A DNA stretch of 45,152 nucleotides from Pleurotus ostreatus/Saccharomyces cerevisiae fusant (Eukaryota; Opisthokonta): NCBI GenBank assembly GCA_024196135.1, contig JAMQCK010000172.1, positions 1 through 45,152 on the forward strand, read 5' to 3'. Made by a program: the position numbers and the translations under genes. The first letter of the stretch is position 1; each line of letters opens with the position of its first letter. This document shows, piece by piece, positions 1 to 9,649 of the stretch. The notes below the pieces were generated by a model, which worked only from the letters and a program-made list of their open reading frames with translations, was not told where the DNA came from and made no database searches.

Positions 1-193
1 GAAGCGTGCTTTGGACAGCCTCGCCTACCCCGCTCCGTCTTGGATCGGACAGTAACTTCCAGCGACGGCTGCCGTGCAGGAGTTTCAAGCGGATTCAGAC
101 ACCTACCATAGCGCCTTTGGACCCTGTCTTCCCGTCGCGACCGCTACAACTGAGCTGGAGTCGCCCAAGACACAGTCTTAATTGATTCCTCGT

Positions 194-246
194 GTAAGTG
201 AACAATAGACGCCTTCTCGCCAGCCTCGAACCAATTGTCTTCGTAG
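194..246 (+). other. Probable 5' UTR intron of VPS36
   Basis: A GTAAGT donor at 194-199 and a TTCGTAG acceptor ending at 246 enclose 53 nt, the typical intron length in this window. The first good ATG of VPS36 follows at 258. A reading frame that starts inside this segment would need a non-ATG start. Inferred from splice consensus only. Confidence 0.4.
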
Positions 247-257
247 ACAATAACCAA

Positions 258-2103
258 ATGGGACTTGCTAGAAGATCCAAGCCAATCGACGGAACTATCC
301 CCGTCGTAGCTCTCCTATACTCGGATGAGGAGCTCAATGCCAGCCAGGACGGGGTTGGTATCTACGATGGACCCAATAAGTCGCCCGACCATCAATCGGG
401 CGTGATCCACCTTACCACTCGTCGACTTATTTTCGTGTCCGATATACAGCCGGAAAAGTTCTCGTTCTCTATCGACCTTGCGGATATCCGGCAAACTGAG
501 TACTACGCTGGCCTATTTACTAGCTCAGCAAAAGTCACCTTGGTCTTCGATAACGCGCAGGCCGCGGCAAGTCGCACCTCAGTCGAGGATGACGACTGGG
601 GAGGCTGGACTTGTCACGTCTGCGATAACCGTAACCCTCCTGGCACGAAGTCTCGTCTTTGCGCGCTGTGTGGAGTTCCCAAATCCGTCGATTCTTCCCC
701 GCGAACTACAACCCCAATTCCCGCGGCGGCCAACACAGCGCCCGCTACGAAATCGAAGTCATGTCCAGCATGTACATTCATCAACCATCCTTCGATGCGC
801 GAATGCGAGATATGTGGCACCCCTCTGCCTTCTGCCAGCTCTTCAACCCCTGCACCTAGCTTGCCTACTGCGCCACCACCGACTTCATCCGCGCCCGACT
901 CCAATATCGTCAAGATATCCTTCCGAAAATCTGGCGATAAACCATTCTACGCTGCTCTGAAGCGCGCACTCACGGCAAAACGCTGGGATGTCACCAGAGT
1001 GAGTAAGCACCTGTCATTTGCGCATCGTGTGCTGACGAGCGCTAGATGCCCTCGGGCGCGGTCCCGCCCTTGCGCGAAAATCAGTCCGGAATAAGTAATT
1101 GTGTGATGCTTCCTGCGCCAGCATCGTAGTTGACATTTTCCACCAGATTCTCTGCTCAATACTCTCGCGGAGACTTCTTCCAGCCGTGCCACCCACCTGC
1201 AGGCAGCGCTTGGCGATTTGGAGGCGCTTCGACTGCGGGCAAATGACATGGTTCGCGTTGCCACCGAAGTTAGTGAGCGTCTCAAGTCAGCAAACGCCCC
1301 GCCGGTGGATACGACTGGACTCGCGCTTCCCGATAATTCTATAGGCTCGGCACCGACGACTGAAGCCGAGTCTGAGCTAATATCTTCGCTGTCGTCATTG
1401 GCTTTGACGACGCTGAAAGCGACGCCGGTCACGCAAGATATGATCAAGGACGAGGAGAAGTGGATGCAGGAGTTAGCTCGGGAGCTGGCGTCTGTACTGC
1501 AGGGCGACGGCATCAATGCTACTCAAAGGGGCGGCCTAATGAAAGAGCGCGGGATAATCGCGCTTGACGAGGTATGGGGCGCCTGGAATCGCGCCAGAGG
1601 CGTCGGTAAGTCCCTCCCGTTCGCGCCCCGAATCCATGACCAACGACCTTGACACAGCCCTTCTCCCTCCCTCGACCTTACTATCGACGCTTCCCCTCCT
1701 CCCGGCCCACACCAACCCGAAGATTCGCAGCCGCCAATTCGCCTCCGGACTCAAGGTCCTCCACACGCCGCACTACTCGACCCCCTCCTTCAAGACGCGT
1801 TTGGACGATTACCTGTGGGAACTCGGGGATGGACAGGCCGTGGCTGACCCTGATCGCGAGGCAGAGGCAGAGGAGAGCCTGCCACGGCCGCGCCCCATGA
1901 CGGTGACGGAGATCGCGGCGAAGGAGCAGGTCACTATCGCGCTTACCCAGGGCATGATTGAGGAGATCGAGGCGGAGGGCGGGATTCTGCGCGACGACGT
2001 ATCGTCTTGCGCGCTGACGGCTGGGCAGGGTATTGGATGGGGAGCGGAGGTTCGATGGTGGCCAAACGTGGTGCTTCTTTACTCGTGGGACGGGCATGAG
2101 TAG
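258..2103 (+). CDS. VPS36: Vps36, ESCRT-II subunit with two NZF zinc fingers in its GLUE domain
   Basis: Vps36 is the ESCRT-II subunit that binds phosphoinositide and ubiquitin on endosomes and helps sort cargo into multivesicular bodies. Exons 258-998, 1046-1094, 1147-1605 and 1658-2103 join in frame to 564 residues. The N-terminal GLUE domain carries the family signature around DGVGIYDG and HLTTRRL. Two NZF-type fingers interrupt it, near residues 115-138 (WTCHVC..CALCG) and 168-190 (SCPACTF..CEICG). The C-terminal half is the EAP30 winged-helix region, with a GIN-LLNTLAE helix start and a closing GGILRDD..WWPN segment. ATG 258 is chosen because the sequence from KPIDGTIPV onward fits the family start, and earlier in-frame codons are not ATG. 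Two fingers in GLUE is the arrangement known from budding yeast; animals lack them. The extreme C-terminus after WWPN is less certain. Confidence 0.93.
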
Positions 2104-2296
2104 CCTGTAGATGTTACAGAGGATTGCGGACGAGCAGAACTGGCTGGGAGTCCTACCGATATCCGCAAAAGGCAATACCGACGTCTATCGGCACTCGCCG
2201 AAACGCACGTGGGCAAGTCCGGATTCGCGAACAAAGGACTCGCGTGGAGCGCGCGCGGCTCTCTCTTTGCGCGAAGGTCCAGTGACGACAGGGGCT

Positions 2297-2425
2297 ATGT
2301 ATGGGGCAATTCCGTGCATCTTTGTGCGTGCGACATCACTGAAAGCTGAAGGACTTCGCGTTATGAATGCTTTTGTCATGAACGGTCCAGCGGCACAAAC
2401 AACAATGCGCTGGACCAAGTTATAA
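2297..2425 (+). other. Short ORF resembling one at 3797 (unclear)
   Basis: A 42-codon ORF lies in the VPS36 3' flank. It starts MYGAIPCIFVRATSL and resembles MYADTPCIFMKPAGL at 3797, on the other side of the next gene. Over the first ten codons 20 of 30 bases match, and the three codons CCG/CCA, TGC/TGT and ATC/ATT differ only in the third base. It could be a relic of a dispersed element, a duplicated sORF, or chance. No function is claimed. Confidence 0.2.
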
Positions 2426-2489
2426 AGCCGTGCAGGGCATGGAGCAAGACTTCTCCATCTGTTTTCTCTCCCATCCCCCCTTCGTGATC

Positions 2490-3606
2490 ATGACCATCGT
2501 CGGCGGGATCACGACTCGTCTGCGCAGGTTAGTACTTTCGGATCGTTTTGTGGCAACCCTCATCTGACTTGGCCATCAGCAACTCCTTATTCAAGGGGAA
2601 GAAGAAGTTGCGCCACTCTGCATCGATGCCTCTGGACCTGTTATACAGCGGATACGACTTCGCCAACCCCCATGACCCAACGTTCGTGCCTGCAGGCGAA
2701 CGCGTGGACGAGCCTGGCGCTTGCTACACAATGGAGGGGACCCCGGGAGCATCGCAAGAGACCCTAGTGCCACCCGTCGATAGTGCTGCCCCCAGCGAGG
2801 GCGAGGCGAGCTCGCTGCGCACAGTCAGACCGAAGGCCCTATCGATGGAGCCGATGAGCTCTATAGATTCCCTGCGCGAAGGCTTCAAGCTCTTGGGCGA
2901 CTTCCCTCAGGTCGAAGTTCTGACCCTCCCTGATACCTACGTCGTCCCGCATGGTTTCCCGACGGAGGACCAGTTGCTGTATCCGAACATGACCGACGAG
3001 CAGCGGTGGACGGCGAAAGGGATCGCGTCTCTCAATCGAGGGATCAAGGCCGGGTTGGTGCAGGGTGGCACGACGTACACGCGCAGGCAGCGGGTGCACT
3101 GCCGCACGATGTCCGCGGGGCAGTCGTACTCGCGGCCCACACACATCGCGTACCCGAACCTGGTCCCTGCGCAGGCCCCGGAGCCTACACACGCCCGAGT
3201 AGCACGCTCTGACCTGCAACGTTCCGCGAGCGAGAGGGTACCCGCACCCGCCCGCCGCCACGAACACCACTCTCGGCGAGGCGCACAAAGCGTCCCGCTC
3301 CACGTCAGGGATCCGCCGCGGCGCCACAAATCGTTGTCGCGCCATGAATCGTTGTCGCGCTCCGAATCGCTACCGCGCCACGAAGAGCAGGCGCTCCATC
3401 GTTCTGGGAGCACGAAGTCGACGACCCCACACTCGCCGCTGCGGCGGAAGCGCGCGCAGCTCGAGCTTCGGCCGGGGCACAAGCCGAATTCACTCTCGGA
3501 CTCTGTGTTGACGTGTCCGCCCGAACGGTGGCCTCTGCTATCGAGGGCCGTGTCCACTTCGGATAGGCCACGAAAGTTGCATAGACCGGGTCCGTCGAGG
3601 ATATGA
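2490..3606 (+). CDS. Unknown Ser/Arg/His-rich protein
   Basis: I do not recognise this family. Exon 1 (2490-2527) and exon 2 (2580-3606) join across a 52-nt GTTAGT..CAG intron to 354 residues. The short first exon supplies the start, MTIVGGITTRLR. The N-terminal 200 residues have ordinary composition and contain a segment around FKLLGDFPQVEVLTLPDTYV. The C-terminal 150 residues are basic and low in complexity, rich in Arg, Ser and His, with a tandem hexapeptide (3322-3393) and a run of RRK and RPR motifs. There is no signal peptide or membrane segment. The tail could be a nucleic-acid-binding or phosphorylated disordered region, which is inference from composition only. Confidence 0.6.
3322..3393 (+). 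repeat. Four-copy 18-nt coding repeat
   Basis: Four 18-nt units encode RHKSLS, RHESLS, RSESLP and RHEEQA inside the basic tail of the 2490-3606 gene. The first two units differ at only three bases, which points to recent tandem duplication. The repeat keeps the reading frame. Confidence 0.75.
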
Positions 3607-4231
3607 AGGCTAGATGAACGCCGTCGAGGTCTTCCACCGCACCATGGGCGTAGACCGTCCTGGTACCCTGGGAAGGCAAGGGTTCGCCCTGCTTCAGGCC
3701 AGAGCGGCCATCCACGCATACTGTATGAATGAACCACTAATGCTACAAACGACGCCCTTGATGAGTACACGATCAGTTACGAGTAGACACGAATGGATGT
3801 ATGCAGACACACCATGTATTTTTATGAAGCCAGCGGGTCTGGATGAAGAGACGATCGCAAGCCAGCAGAGCGTTTGATGAGAGGATGAAGAGTGTCCACA
3901 AAGGACCCACAAGGACCCACCTGCTTAGTAGTCGTCCTTGACCATTGTTCTCGACACTTCGCCCCGGCAGCGCTGCTCTGCCACAAAACGTCCTCCCACC
4001 TCCATAAACTCCAAAACACGCATCCAGGCTCGCACTTCATTCCGACCCATGACCCGGGGGTCTGCGCGCTGGTCGCCGCGCGCTAACCCGCTTTGGCGCC
4101 ACCGACTATGCCATCGAGGCCAATGAGGTGGTGGCGAGGGTCCAGCTGACCCGGTGCCGCGCTTAGATCTGCGTCTTTGTCGCTGAAATGGAAGAGCCTC
4201 GTGCAGTCCATGAAATGGCCCTGTGAGTGGG
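3607..4231. other. Intergenic region, no convincing gene
   Basis: Between the unknown basic protein and the Tyr-rich protein I see no supported gene. It holds the short ORF at 3797-3877 (see findings) and a direct 10-bp duplication (AAGGACCCAC twice) near 3900-3920. Its right end should contain the promoter of the 4505 gene. Confidence 0.5.
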
Positions 4232-4237
4232 TATAAA
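4232..4237 (+). promoter_or_regulatory. Putative TATA box of the 4505 gene
   Basis: The sequence TATAAA lies about 100 bp before the first inferred UTR intron of the 4505 gene. A start site about 30 bp downstream would give a spliced leader. This fits a strongly transcribed gene, but it rests on the motif and spacing only. Confidence 0.45.
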
Positions 4238-4333
4238 GACATGGGGTCGGAGGCGCGGGCTGTTCTGCCCCGAGCTGCCACCACATTAGTGACGTCGAAG
4301 CACACATCTGCATAACCATCAGCGAGTACTCTG

Positions 4334-4387
4334 GTGAGTGTTGGGCTTGCATACTACTGAGTGGCAGCGAGTACTGACTCTATGCAG
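4334..4387 (+). other. 5' UTR intron 1 of the 4505 gene
   Basis: This 54-nt segment has a GTGAGT donor and an ATGCAG acceptor and lies between the TATA box and the start codon. The length matches coding introns nearby. Confidence 0.5.
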
Positions 4388-4440
4388 AACATTCGCATTT
4401 CGCATAATCCGAGACACTTCTGGACACTTCGTGCAGAAAG

Positions 4441-4499
4441 GTGAGCTGCAGCTTAGTAATGTGCTGAAGTATTTAAACTCACCCATCCTCGTTCACTAG
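4441..4499 (+). other. 5' UTR intron 2 of the 4505 gene
   Basis: This 59-nt segment has a GTGAGC donor and a TTCACTAG acceptor. It ends 5 nt before the ATG at 4505. The TATTTAAA sequence inside it would then be intronic rather than a TATA box. Confidence 0.5.
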
Positions 4500-4504
4500 C
4501 GATC

Positions 4505-5026
4505 ATGGCATACTACGGAACACCCTATCCCGCTGGTGTCCCTTTTCCTCCTCCGGGTACACCTGGACCCTACCCCTCGGGAACGCCCTTCCCTCCAGGA
4601 GTGCCCTACCCGAACTCCATGCCCTTCCCGGGTTCCTACCCAGGTTCATACGCAGGCTCTGCGTACCCTGGCTCCTACCCGAGCTCCTACGGGAGCCCCG
4701 GATCCTACTACTCGCCCGGCTCGAGCTACTACCCCTCAAGCTCGGGCGGCAGCACCATCGTCCTATCGTCCCCTTCCCATCACCACCACCACGACGACTA
4801 CCATCGCCACCGCAGCAACAGCTACGTTGCGCCCATAGCCCCTTTCTATGGCGGATACGGCGCGCGCACTCCCGTGCAGCACTACTACCCCGAATACCAC
4901 ATCCCGCAGATGCAGATGTCGTATGGAGGGGTCGGCCCGTACAACGCTCAGGCGCCAGTCGTGGTCGTCCACCACGGTAGTGGCAGACATCACCATCGTC
5001 GCCACAGGTCGCATAGCTTCTTCTAA
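4505..5026 (+). CDS. Small Gly/Pro/Ser/Tyr-rich low-complexity protein
   Basis: This is a single-exon ORF of 173 residues in a good start context (GATCATGGC). I recognise no catalytic family. The first 75 residues are built from irregular Pro/Gly/Tyr/Ser units such as PGSYPGSY and PGSYYSPGSSYYP. A His cluster (HHHHHDDYHRHR) follows, then a Tyr-rich middle, and the end is a His/Arg patch (GRHHHRRHRSHSFF). No signal peptide or membrane span is visible. Such composition is typical of disordered proteins that phase-separate or bind surfaces, but that is inference. The TATA box and two leader introns suggest a highly expressed or regulated gene. The downstream neighbour FCY1 converges on it. Confidence 0.7.
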   Translation: MAYYGTPYPAGVPFPPPGTPGPYPSGTPFPPGVPYPNSMPFPGSYPGSYAGSAYPGSYPSSYGSPGSYYSPGSSYYPSSSGGSTIVLSSPSHHHHHDDYHRHRSNSYVAPIAPFYGGYGARTPVQHYYPEYHIPQMQMSYGGVGPYNAQAPVVVVHHGSGRHHHRRHRSHSFF

Positions 5027-5289
5027 CTGTTGTTGACGCATGCTTGTCCGTGGAGGTCGGGGAGTTTTCTGACATCGGCACCTGGACTTTCAAGAGTCGC
5101 ATTGCACTGTACCAATAATCCATTCACCGCCATACTGTACAATATAATTATTCTGTGTCAATTCATCATCAGTCTAGATAGCGCGAGGGATGCGTGAGCG
5201 TACGCACCAGCAAGTCGGACCCATGCGCTGCCCTCAAACGAGCGGTCAAGTGATGCACACTCCAAACAACATCTGGTTGTTTGCACGCT

Positions 5290-5870
5290 CTACTCGTCGC
5301 CTATGTCCTCGTTCCATTCCTGAAGTCGCAGAGCAGGGTAAGCTAGGGTAAGTAACGAAGACGTCGGGGACGCACCTCTGGCTTCTCCTCGATGAATTTC
5401 GCCATCAACTCCTTACACCTGCTTTCATCCAGGACGACGACCTCGACGCCATTCTGCTTTAACAACTCCTCTCCGCCCACGAAGTTCACGTTCTCGCCAA
5501 TAACGACGCGCGGGATCTTGTACAGCAGTATCGCGCCGGTGCACATGATGCACGGGCTATGGTACGCGTCGGTATTTGCTCTGAAGGTCGTGAACAAGGC
5601 TCACCTCAACGTCGTGTAGATCGTGCACTTGCGATATACGCCCGCCTTCAGACGCCCAGCCGTCTCCAAGCAGCAAATCTCTCCGTGAAGCGTCGCAGAG
5701 CCCTTCTGGATGCGCAAATTCCTTCCCGACGCGATAAGGTGGTCCCCGGAGTCGTCGTGCTGGACGAGCGCAGAGCCGATAGGAATGCCGCCCTCCTTTG
5801 CGCCAGCGTCGGCTTCTTCGAAGGCGCGCTGCATGCCGAGGGCGTCACGGTCGACTGGTATAGGTGCCAT
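5290..5870 (-). CDS. FCY1: Cytosine deaminase (Fcy1-like)
   Basis: The enzyme hydrolyses cytosine to uracil in pyrimidine salvage; in fungi it also activates 5-fluorocytosine. Exons 5605-5870, 5376-5556 and 5290-5319 join to 158 residues, the length of yeast Fcy1. The zinc site is intact: His and the catalytic Glu in ATLHGEI, and the two Cys in SPCIMCTG, which is created across the first intron. Further matches to the family are RIQKGSATLHGE, IPRVVIGENVNF and the acidic end EWNEDIGDE. The start at 5870 is chosen because it matches the family N-terminus; an in-frame upstream ATG at 6008 would add 46 residues not expected in this family. The last exon encodes only nine residues and the stop. 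The gene is divergent from the DUF1264 gene. Confidence 0.95.
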
Positions 5871-6269
5871 TTTGCTTCGCGGAAGCTGGGTCGAGGAGAT
5901 GAAGGAGGAAAGGGGTCGCTGGCCGCGGCAGCTGGCGATCAAGTCATTGATTGAGGGCGATCGAGGTATCGGGCCGGGGCGCTTCGGCCGATATTCCGCG
6001 TAGAACAAGGGCCTCCAAATCGGGAAATCCTTTTATCCTACGTCATTCGGAATTGGGTGCCACAAAAGATGGCCTTCGAAGGCCACAGGGTGCCTTCGAC
6101 AACGCTGAATGTGCGGCGGGTTGGAGCCTGACGTCGAGGGCTCTAAGCCTGTGTTCAGCAGGTCAGAGCTCGAAGAATGCGCGGATGGAAGTGACGTCAA
6201 GAGCGCGTACACGAAGGGCTCCCCCTGCATATAACATGCACCGTCGTAGGGCAGACTCACCCATTGATC
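5871..6269. promoter_or_regulatory. Shared divergent promoter region, FCY1 / DUF1264 gene
   Basis: About 400 bp separate the two start codons, so both promoters must lie here. The right part has the repeated motif TGACGTC near 6131 and 6193, which resembles the core of a CRE/ATF bZIP site. The role is inferred from the motif only. Confidence 0.4.
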
Positions 6270-7058
6270 ATGTCCACCAACACAGCACACAGTATCGCGA
6301 AGGAGCCTGTCGACGCCAAGGATGCCATCCTGGAGACGGGTGCAAGCATCATCCAGGTGCGCGGTCAAAGCCTTGCTTCCCAACGCGAATGACCGACGAA
6401 GATGACATCTGCTAGGACTTTGAGCCAGTCAACAACATCTGCGCACATCTGAATGCTTACCACATTTATGCCGACGATCCCTCCCGCGCCGTAGAGGCGC
6501 AGCACTACTGCACCCACATCTCCAAAGGTGCGTCCACCTCAACCTTCACGTTGTCCCCTCGCTAAGCGCCCGCACTCTCCAGACGTGCGCCAATGCATCA
6601 TCTACGACTCGCCCGAGAAGAACGCCCGCCTCATCGGAGTCGAATACATGATCACCCCGCGCCTCTACGAAGAGCTACCGCCAGACGAGCGCAAGCTCTG
6701 GCATAGCCACGTCTTCGAGGTCAAATCCGGCCAGCTCATCATGCCGCAGCCCAAGGCCTCCCTCACGCCCGCGAAGGTCTGGGAAGCGGCCGAACTGAAG
6801 GAGATGGAGGAGGTGATCGGGCTGTATGGGAAGACGTATCATCTCTGGCAGGTCGATCGGGGGGACGCGGTTCCGCTGGGGCCGCCGAAGCTGATGATGA
6901 GCTTCACGCATGCGACGGAGAACTTTGAAAAGGTGGTGCAGGATAGGGACAAGCGGTGGGGAGTGGATCATGAGGAGAAGGCGCGTTCGAGGGCATATAT
7001 TCCAGAGCCGAAGGTACATCCGGACGCAGATGCTTGGGATCACAGCAAACTAGCCTAG
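6270..7058 (+). CDS. DUF1264 / oil-body-associated protein-like (OBAP)
   Basis: Exons 6270-6356, 6416-6527 and 6583-7058 join to 224 residues. The product matches the DUF1264 family, whose plant members (OBAP1) are linked to oil bodies; the biochemical role in fungi is not known. Recognisable family features are the N-terminal [17 protein letters not shown] segment, an HYCTH motif just after the second exon, QCIIYDS, IGVEYMI and the [12 protein letters not shown] block with its paired His residues. No signal peptide or membrane span is seen. The ATG at 6270 opens a frame that splices cleanly into the conserved region. It is head-to-head with FCY1 and convergent with the membrane-protein gene downstream. 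Confidence 0.88.
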
Positions 7059-7508
7059 GCTAAGGCTGGTCAGCTGTCTGTACCAGAGCAAAGCTGAAAG
7101 ACGCACATGTGTACAATATCATGTTGACCACTCAGATGAACGCAGGAGAAAAATAAGAACTTCCAAGCATCAGGCTCGCCGGCAAGCGCAAGGCGGGCCA
7201 AGAGTACCGCATCAGTTTCACGTGATTCGACCCCGCCTGGACCCACAACATTGGCTAACGTCCGTCGTCCGAGCTATGATACTTCAGTGCCGCGCAGATG
7301 ATACCTTTGACTCCGGAAAGTACCCTTCTCGCATAATTTCTCGCTTCCGAACACTGCCTTGACTTGCAAGAAAGGTCTGAACGCGACAATACGATACAAG
7401 CTCGTACATACGCGATTGCGAAGATCACCTGGATCTACAACTGCTACTCAGTCCTGCCTGTGCAAACCTGGCGCACATAACATACCTCGCCACGCTACGC
7501 GACCCAGC
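7059..7508. other. Convergent intergenic region
   Basis: These 450 bp lie between two gene 3' ends. I see no supported gene; they should hold both 3' UTRs and termination signals. Confidence 0.5.
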
Positions 7509-9158
7509 TCAAGCCCGCAGGCTCGCACGCTGGATCTTGTAGTCCCCACTACTGAAGCTATCCTTGCTTGACCGTTTGGAGTCCCTGCTCGATCGTTTGT
7601 AGTCCCCGAACGGGCGCTTCTCGTCCCCATATCCGTAGCTGGGAGGCCGCCCGTTGCCATTGCCGTTCCCGTAAAGCGGAACCGCCCCAATGGTGCTCAT
7701 GTGAGGCATGTTGGGCTCAGCCTTGCCACCGCCAACAGAGTAGGGGTAGTAGTACGCGGCTTGCGCGTCAATTGGCCCACGCACAAAGGAGGGGAGATAG
7801 GCATCCGGGTGGAAGAGGCTGGGGAAGGTGCCGTGGGGAACGGCGATGGAAACAACCTATGAACGCATGGATCAGCAACGAAGACGAGGTTGCTAAATGA
7901 GAGGAAATTGAGGGAAGAAATCAGGTTATAGTTGTCTGACTCTGAGGCCGGCTACTACCCACGCTGTCGACTACGCCTAACGGCGGCGGTGCGAGGTGGT
8001 AGTCGTACGAGTGAGTTCAGGAGGGGGCAAATAGAACGGCAAGAGGGAAGAAACAGTGACATGATAACTGGACATGGCATGTCCCGAAAAGGATTCACGT
8101 ACGATCTGGCTGCTAAACATCCGAGGGAGGCGTGCGCTCCAGTTTGCGCGCGCAGTACCGGGAACGAGCGTTTGGTTGTCCTGCTGCGTCCAGCGCTGGA
8201 TGGTGTGGTTCAAGTGACGCTGGCCCTATGCACAGTCAGTAATAGTCAACGGGCATCAAGACAAAACGCACGATAGCCTTCCAGATTACCATGGGCAATG
8301 CGAATAGCAACATCATACCGAGGAAGATGCCTAGCGAGATCTCGCGGACCTGGGAAGGTGTTCAGTCATGGGTGACTGATGTTATGGGGAAGGGCGTACA
8401 TGAAAGTGCCACTCCGGATCGTCGTCGTGCAGCGTAGCATTCAGCACGCTGACGATAGCCATGGGGATGACGGTGAGCAGGCTGGAATCAGAGATCCGTT
8501 AGCAATCATTCGGGGTCAAGCGCAATCAGTTGCTACGCACAGGAAGGAAAGAATAGCCCAAATCATCTCGAGCTTCGGCTTAGAATAGCTCGAGGCGACC
8601 CGCGTAATAGTGGTGATGCGCGAAGCCCATGCGTCTTTGGATACCTAGTCGCACGTCAGTACGCGAAATAAACAACATGGTAGCTTGTGGCGAGGTGACA
8701 GATATTCCCAGAAGAGACGCTGTGAAGCTCGCATGGCCGCACAGAGCGCCCTGCGATCCGGCCTGTGCGTCCCTTTGAAGTAGCTGTTTGCTCGCAGAAC
8801 GGGTGCACCATCCGTCGTAGACACCTCCTCCCCCAGAGCAGAACAACGACGACCAGTACCTCTACGCTGCTCGTACGTCTCGTAGACGAGCAGCCAGCTG
8901 CACGCGCCTGGCGCCATATCGCACGGGAGGAGCGGGGTAATCAAGAGAGGGGGGACGACTATCGTTCTGTAGCCAGCCAGAACGGGGGGGACGTACATAT
9001 TCCTGCAGTTCGAACGGCACAGACACCGGGGGAGGGGACGAGGGCGACAAGTACTGGGATCACGGTCAGCATTAGAATGGAAGGTGCGCAGGGAGACGTA
9101 CCACAAGGATAACATTGTCGGCCTTGTGCTGCGACAAGAACTTGGGTGCGTTGTACAT
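7509..9158 (-). CDS. Unknown multi-pass membrane protein, many small exons
   Basis: I do not recognise the family. A nine-exon model keeps frame throughout: 9102-9158, 8877-9053, 8700-8750, 8541-8644, 8400-8481, 8272-8349, 8159-8225, 7963-7976 and 7509-7856, giving 325 residues. The 3' half is well supported. It has two clear hydrophobic spans (IWAILSFLLLTVIPMAIVSV and ISLGIFLGMMLLFALPMVIW) split by an acidic loop with one Asn glycosylation site, then a hydrophilic tail rich in Tyr, Gly, Ser and Lys (repeated KRSS). The 5' part is less sure: exon 2 encodes a Pro-rich hydrophilic stretch, and the 126-nt intron between exons 2 and 3 could hide another exon. The 14-nt exon 7963-7976 is required by phase. 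Confidence 0.6.
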
Positions 9159-9649
9159 CTTAGGAGGTTGTCTTGCACACAGAATATATAGACGAGGGGA
9201 CTGCGCAGCAGAGATTCACGGGGGAGGGGTGCGATCGACGCGAGGCTCAGAACGAAGAACAGAAAGGAAGGGCGTGAACAGCGTCAACGAAAGGGGTGTA
9301 CAGGAAAGAAAGGCGGTCCACAACGCGTCTAGCGATGGTGGTGGAAGGAGAGAGCGGGAGGCGCGCGAAGCAGTCGCTATTATCAGCGGTTGCGACGGAG
9401 CATCACGACGCGGAGCGATCGCGCGAAAGGCACCCTTGACGACCGCCTGGACCGCACATTCGAACCAAACTTGTAAAGTCTCGCTGGCCAATAGGCTGGA
9501 CATTTGCTGGAATGGAGGACAGCGTGTACTGAATGAAGTTGAACTTGGGTGTGGCTGCAAGGATCAAGCCGATCAGCGATAACCCCCAAATTTCGCGGCA
9601 TTTCGGCGTCGAGCCCGCCGTCGTGCAGGCGGAGGTTCAGGCGACCATC
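9159..9649. promoter_or_regulatory. Divergent promoter region with TATATA on the minus strand
   Basis: These 491 bp separate divergent start codons. A minus-strand TATATAT element at about 9184-9191 lies only some 26 bp before the minus-strand ATG. If used, it would give an almost leaderless message or imply a start further inside. No other gene is seen here. Confidence 0.35.

Noticed and set aside
4471..4478. TATTTAAA as TATA box for the 4505 gene
   Set aside because: It lies inside a well-formed intron just before the ATG; a TATAAA sits further upstream at 4232.
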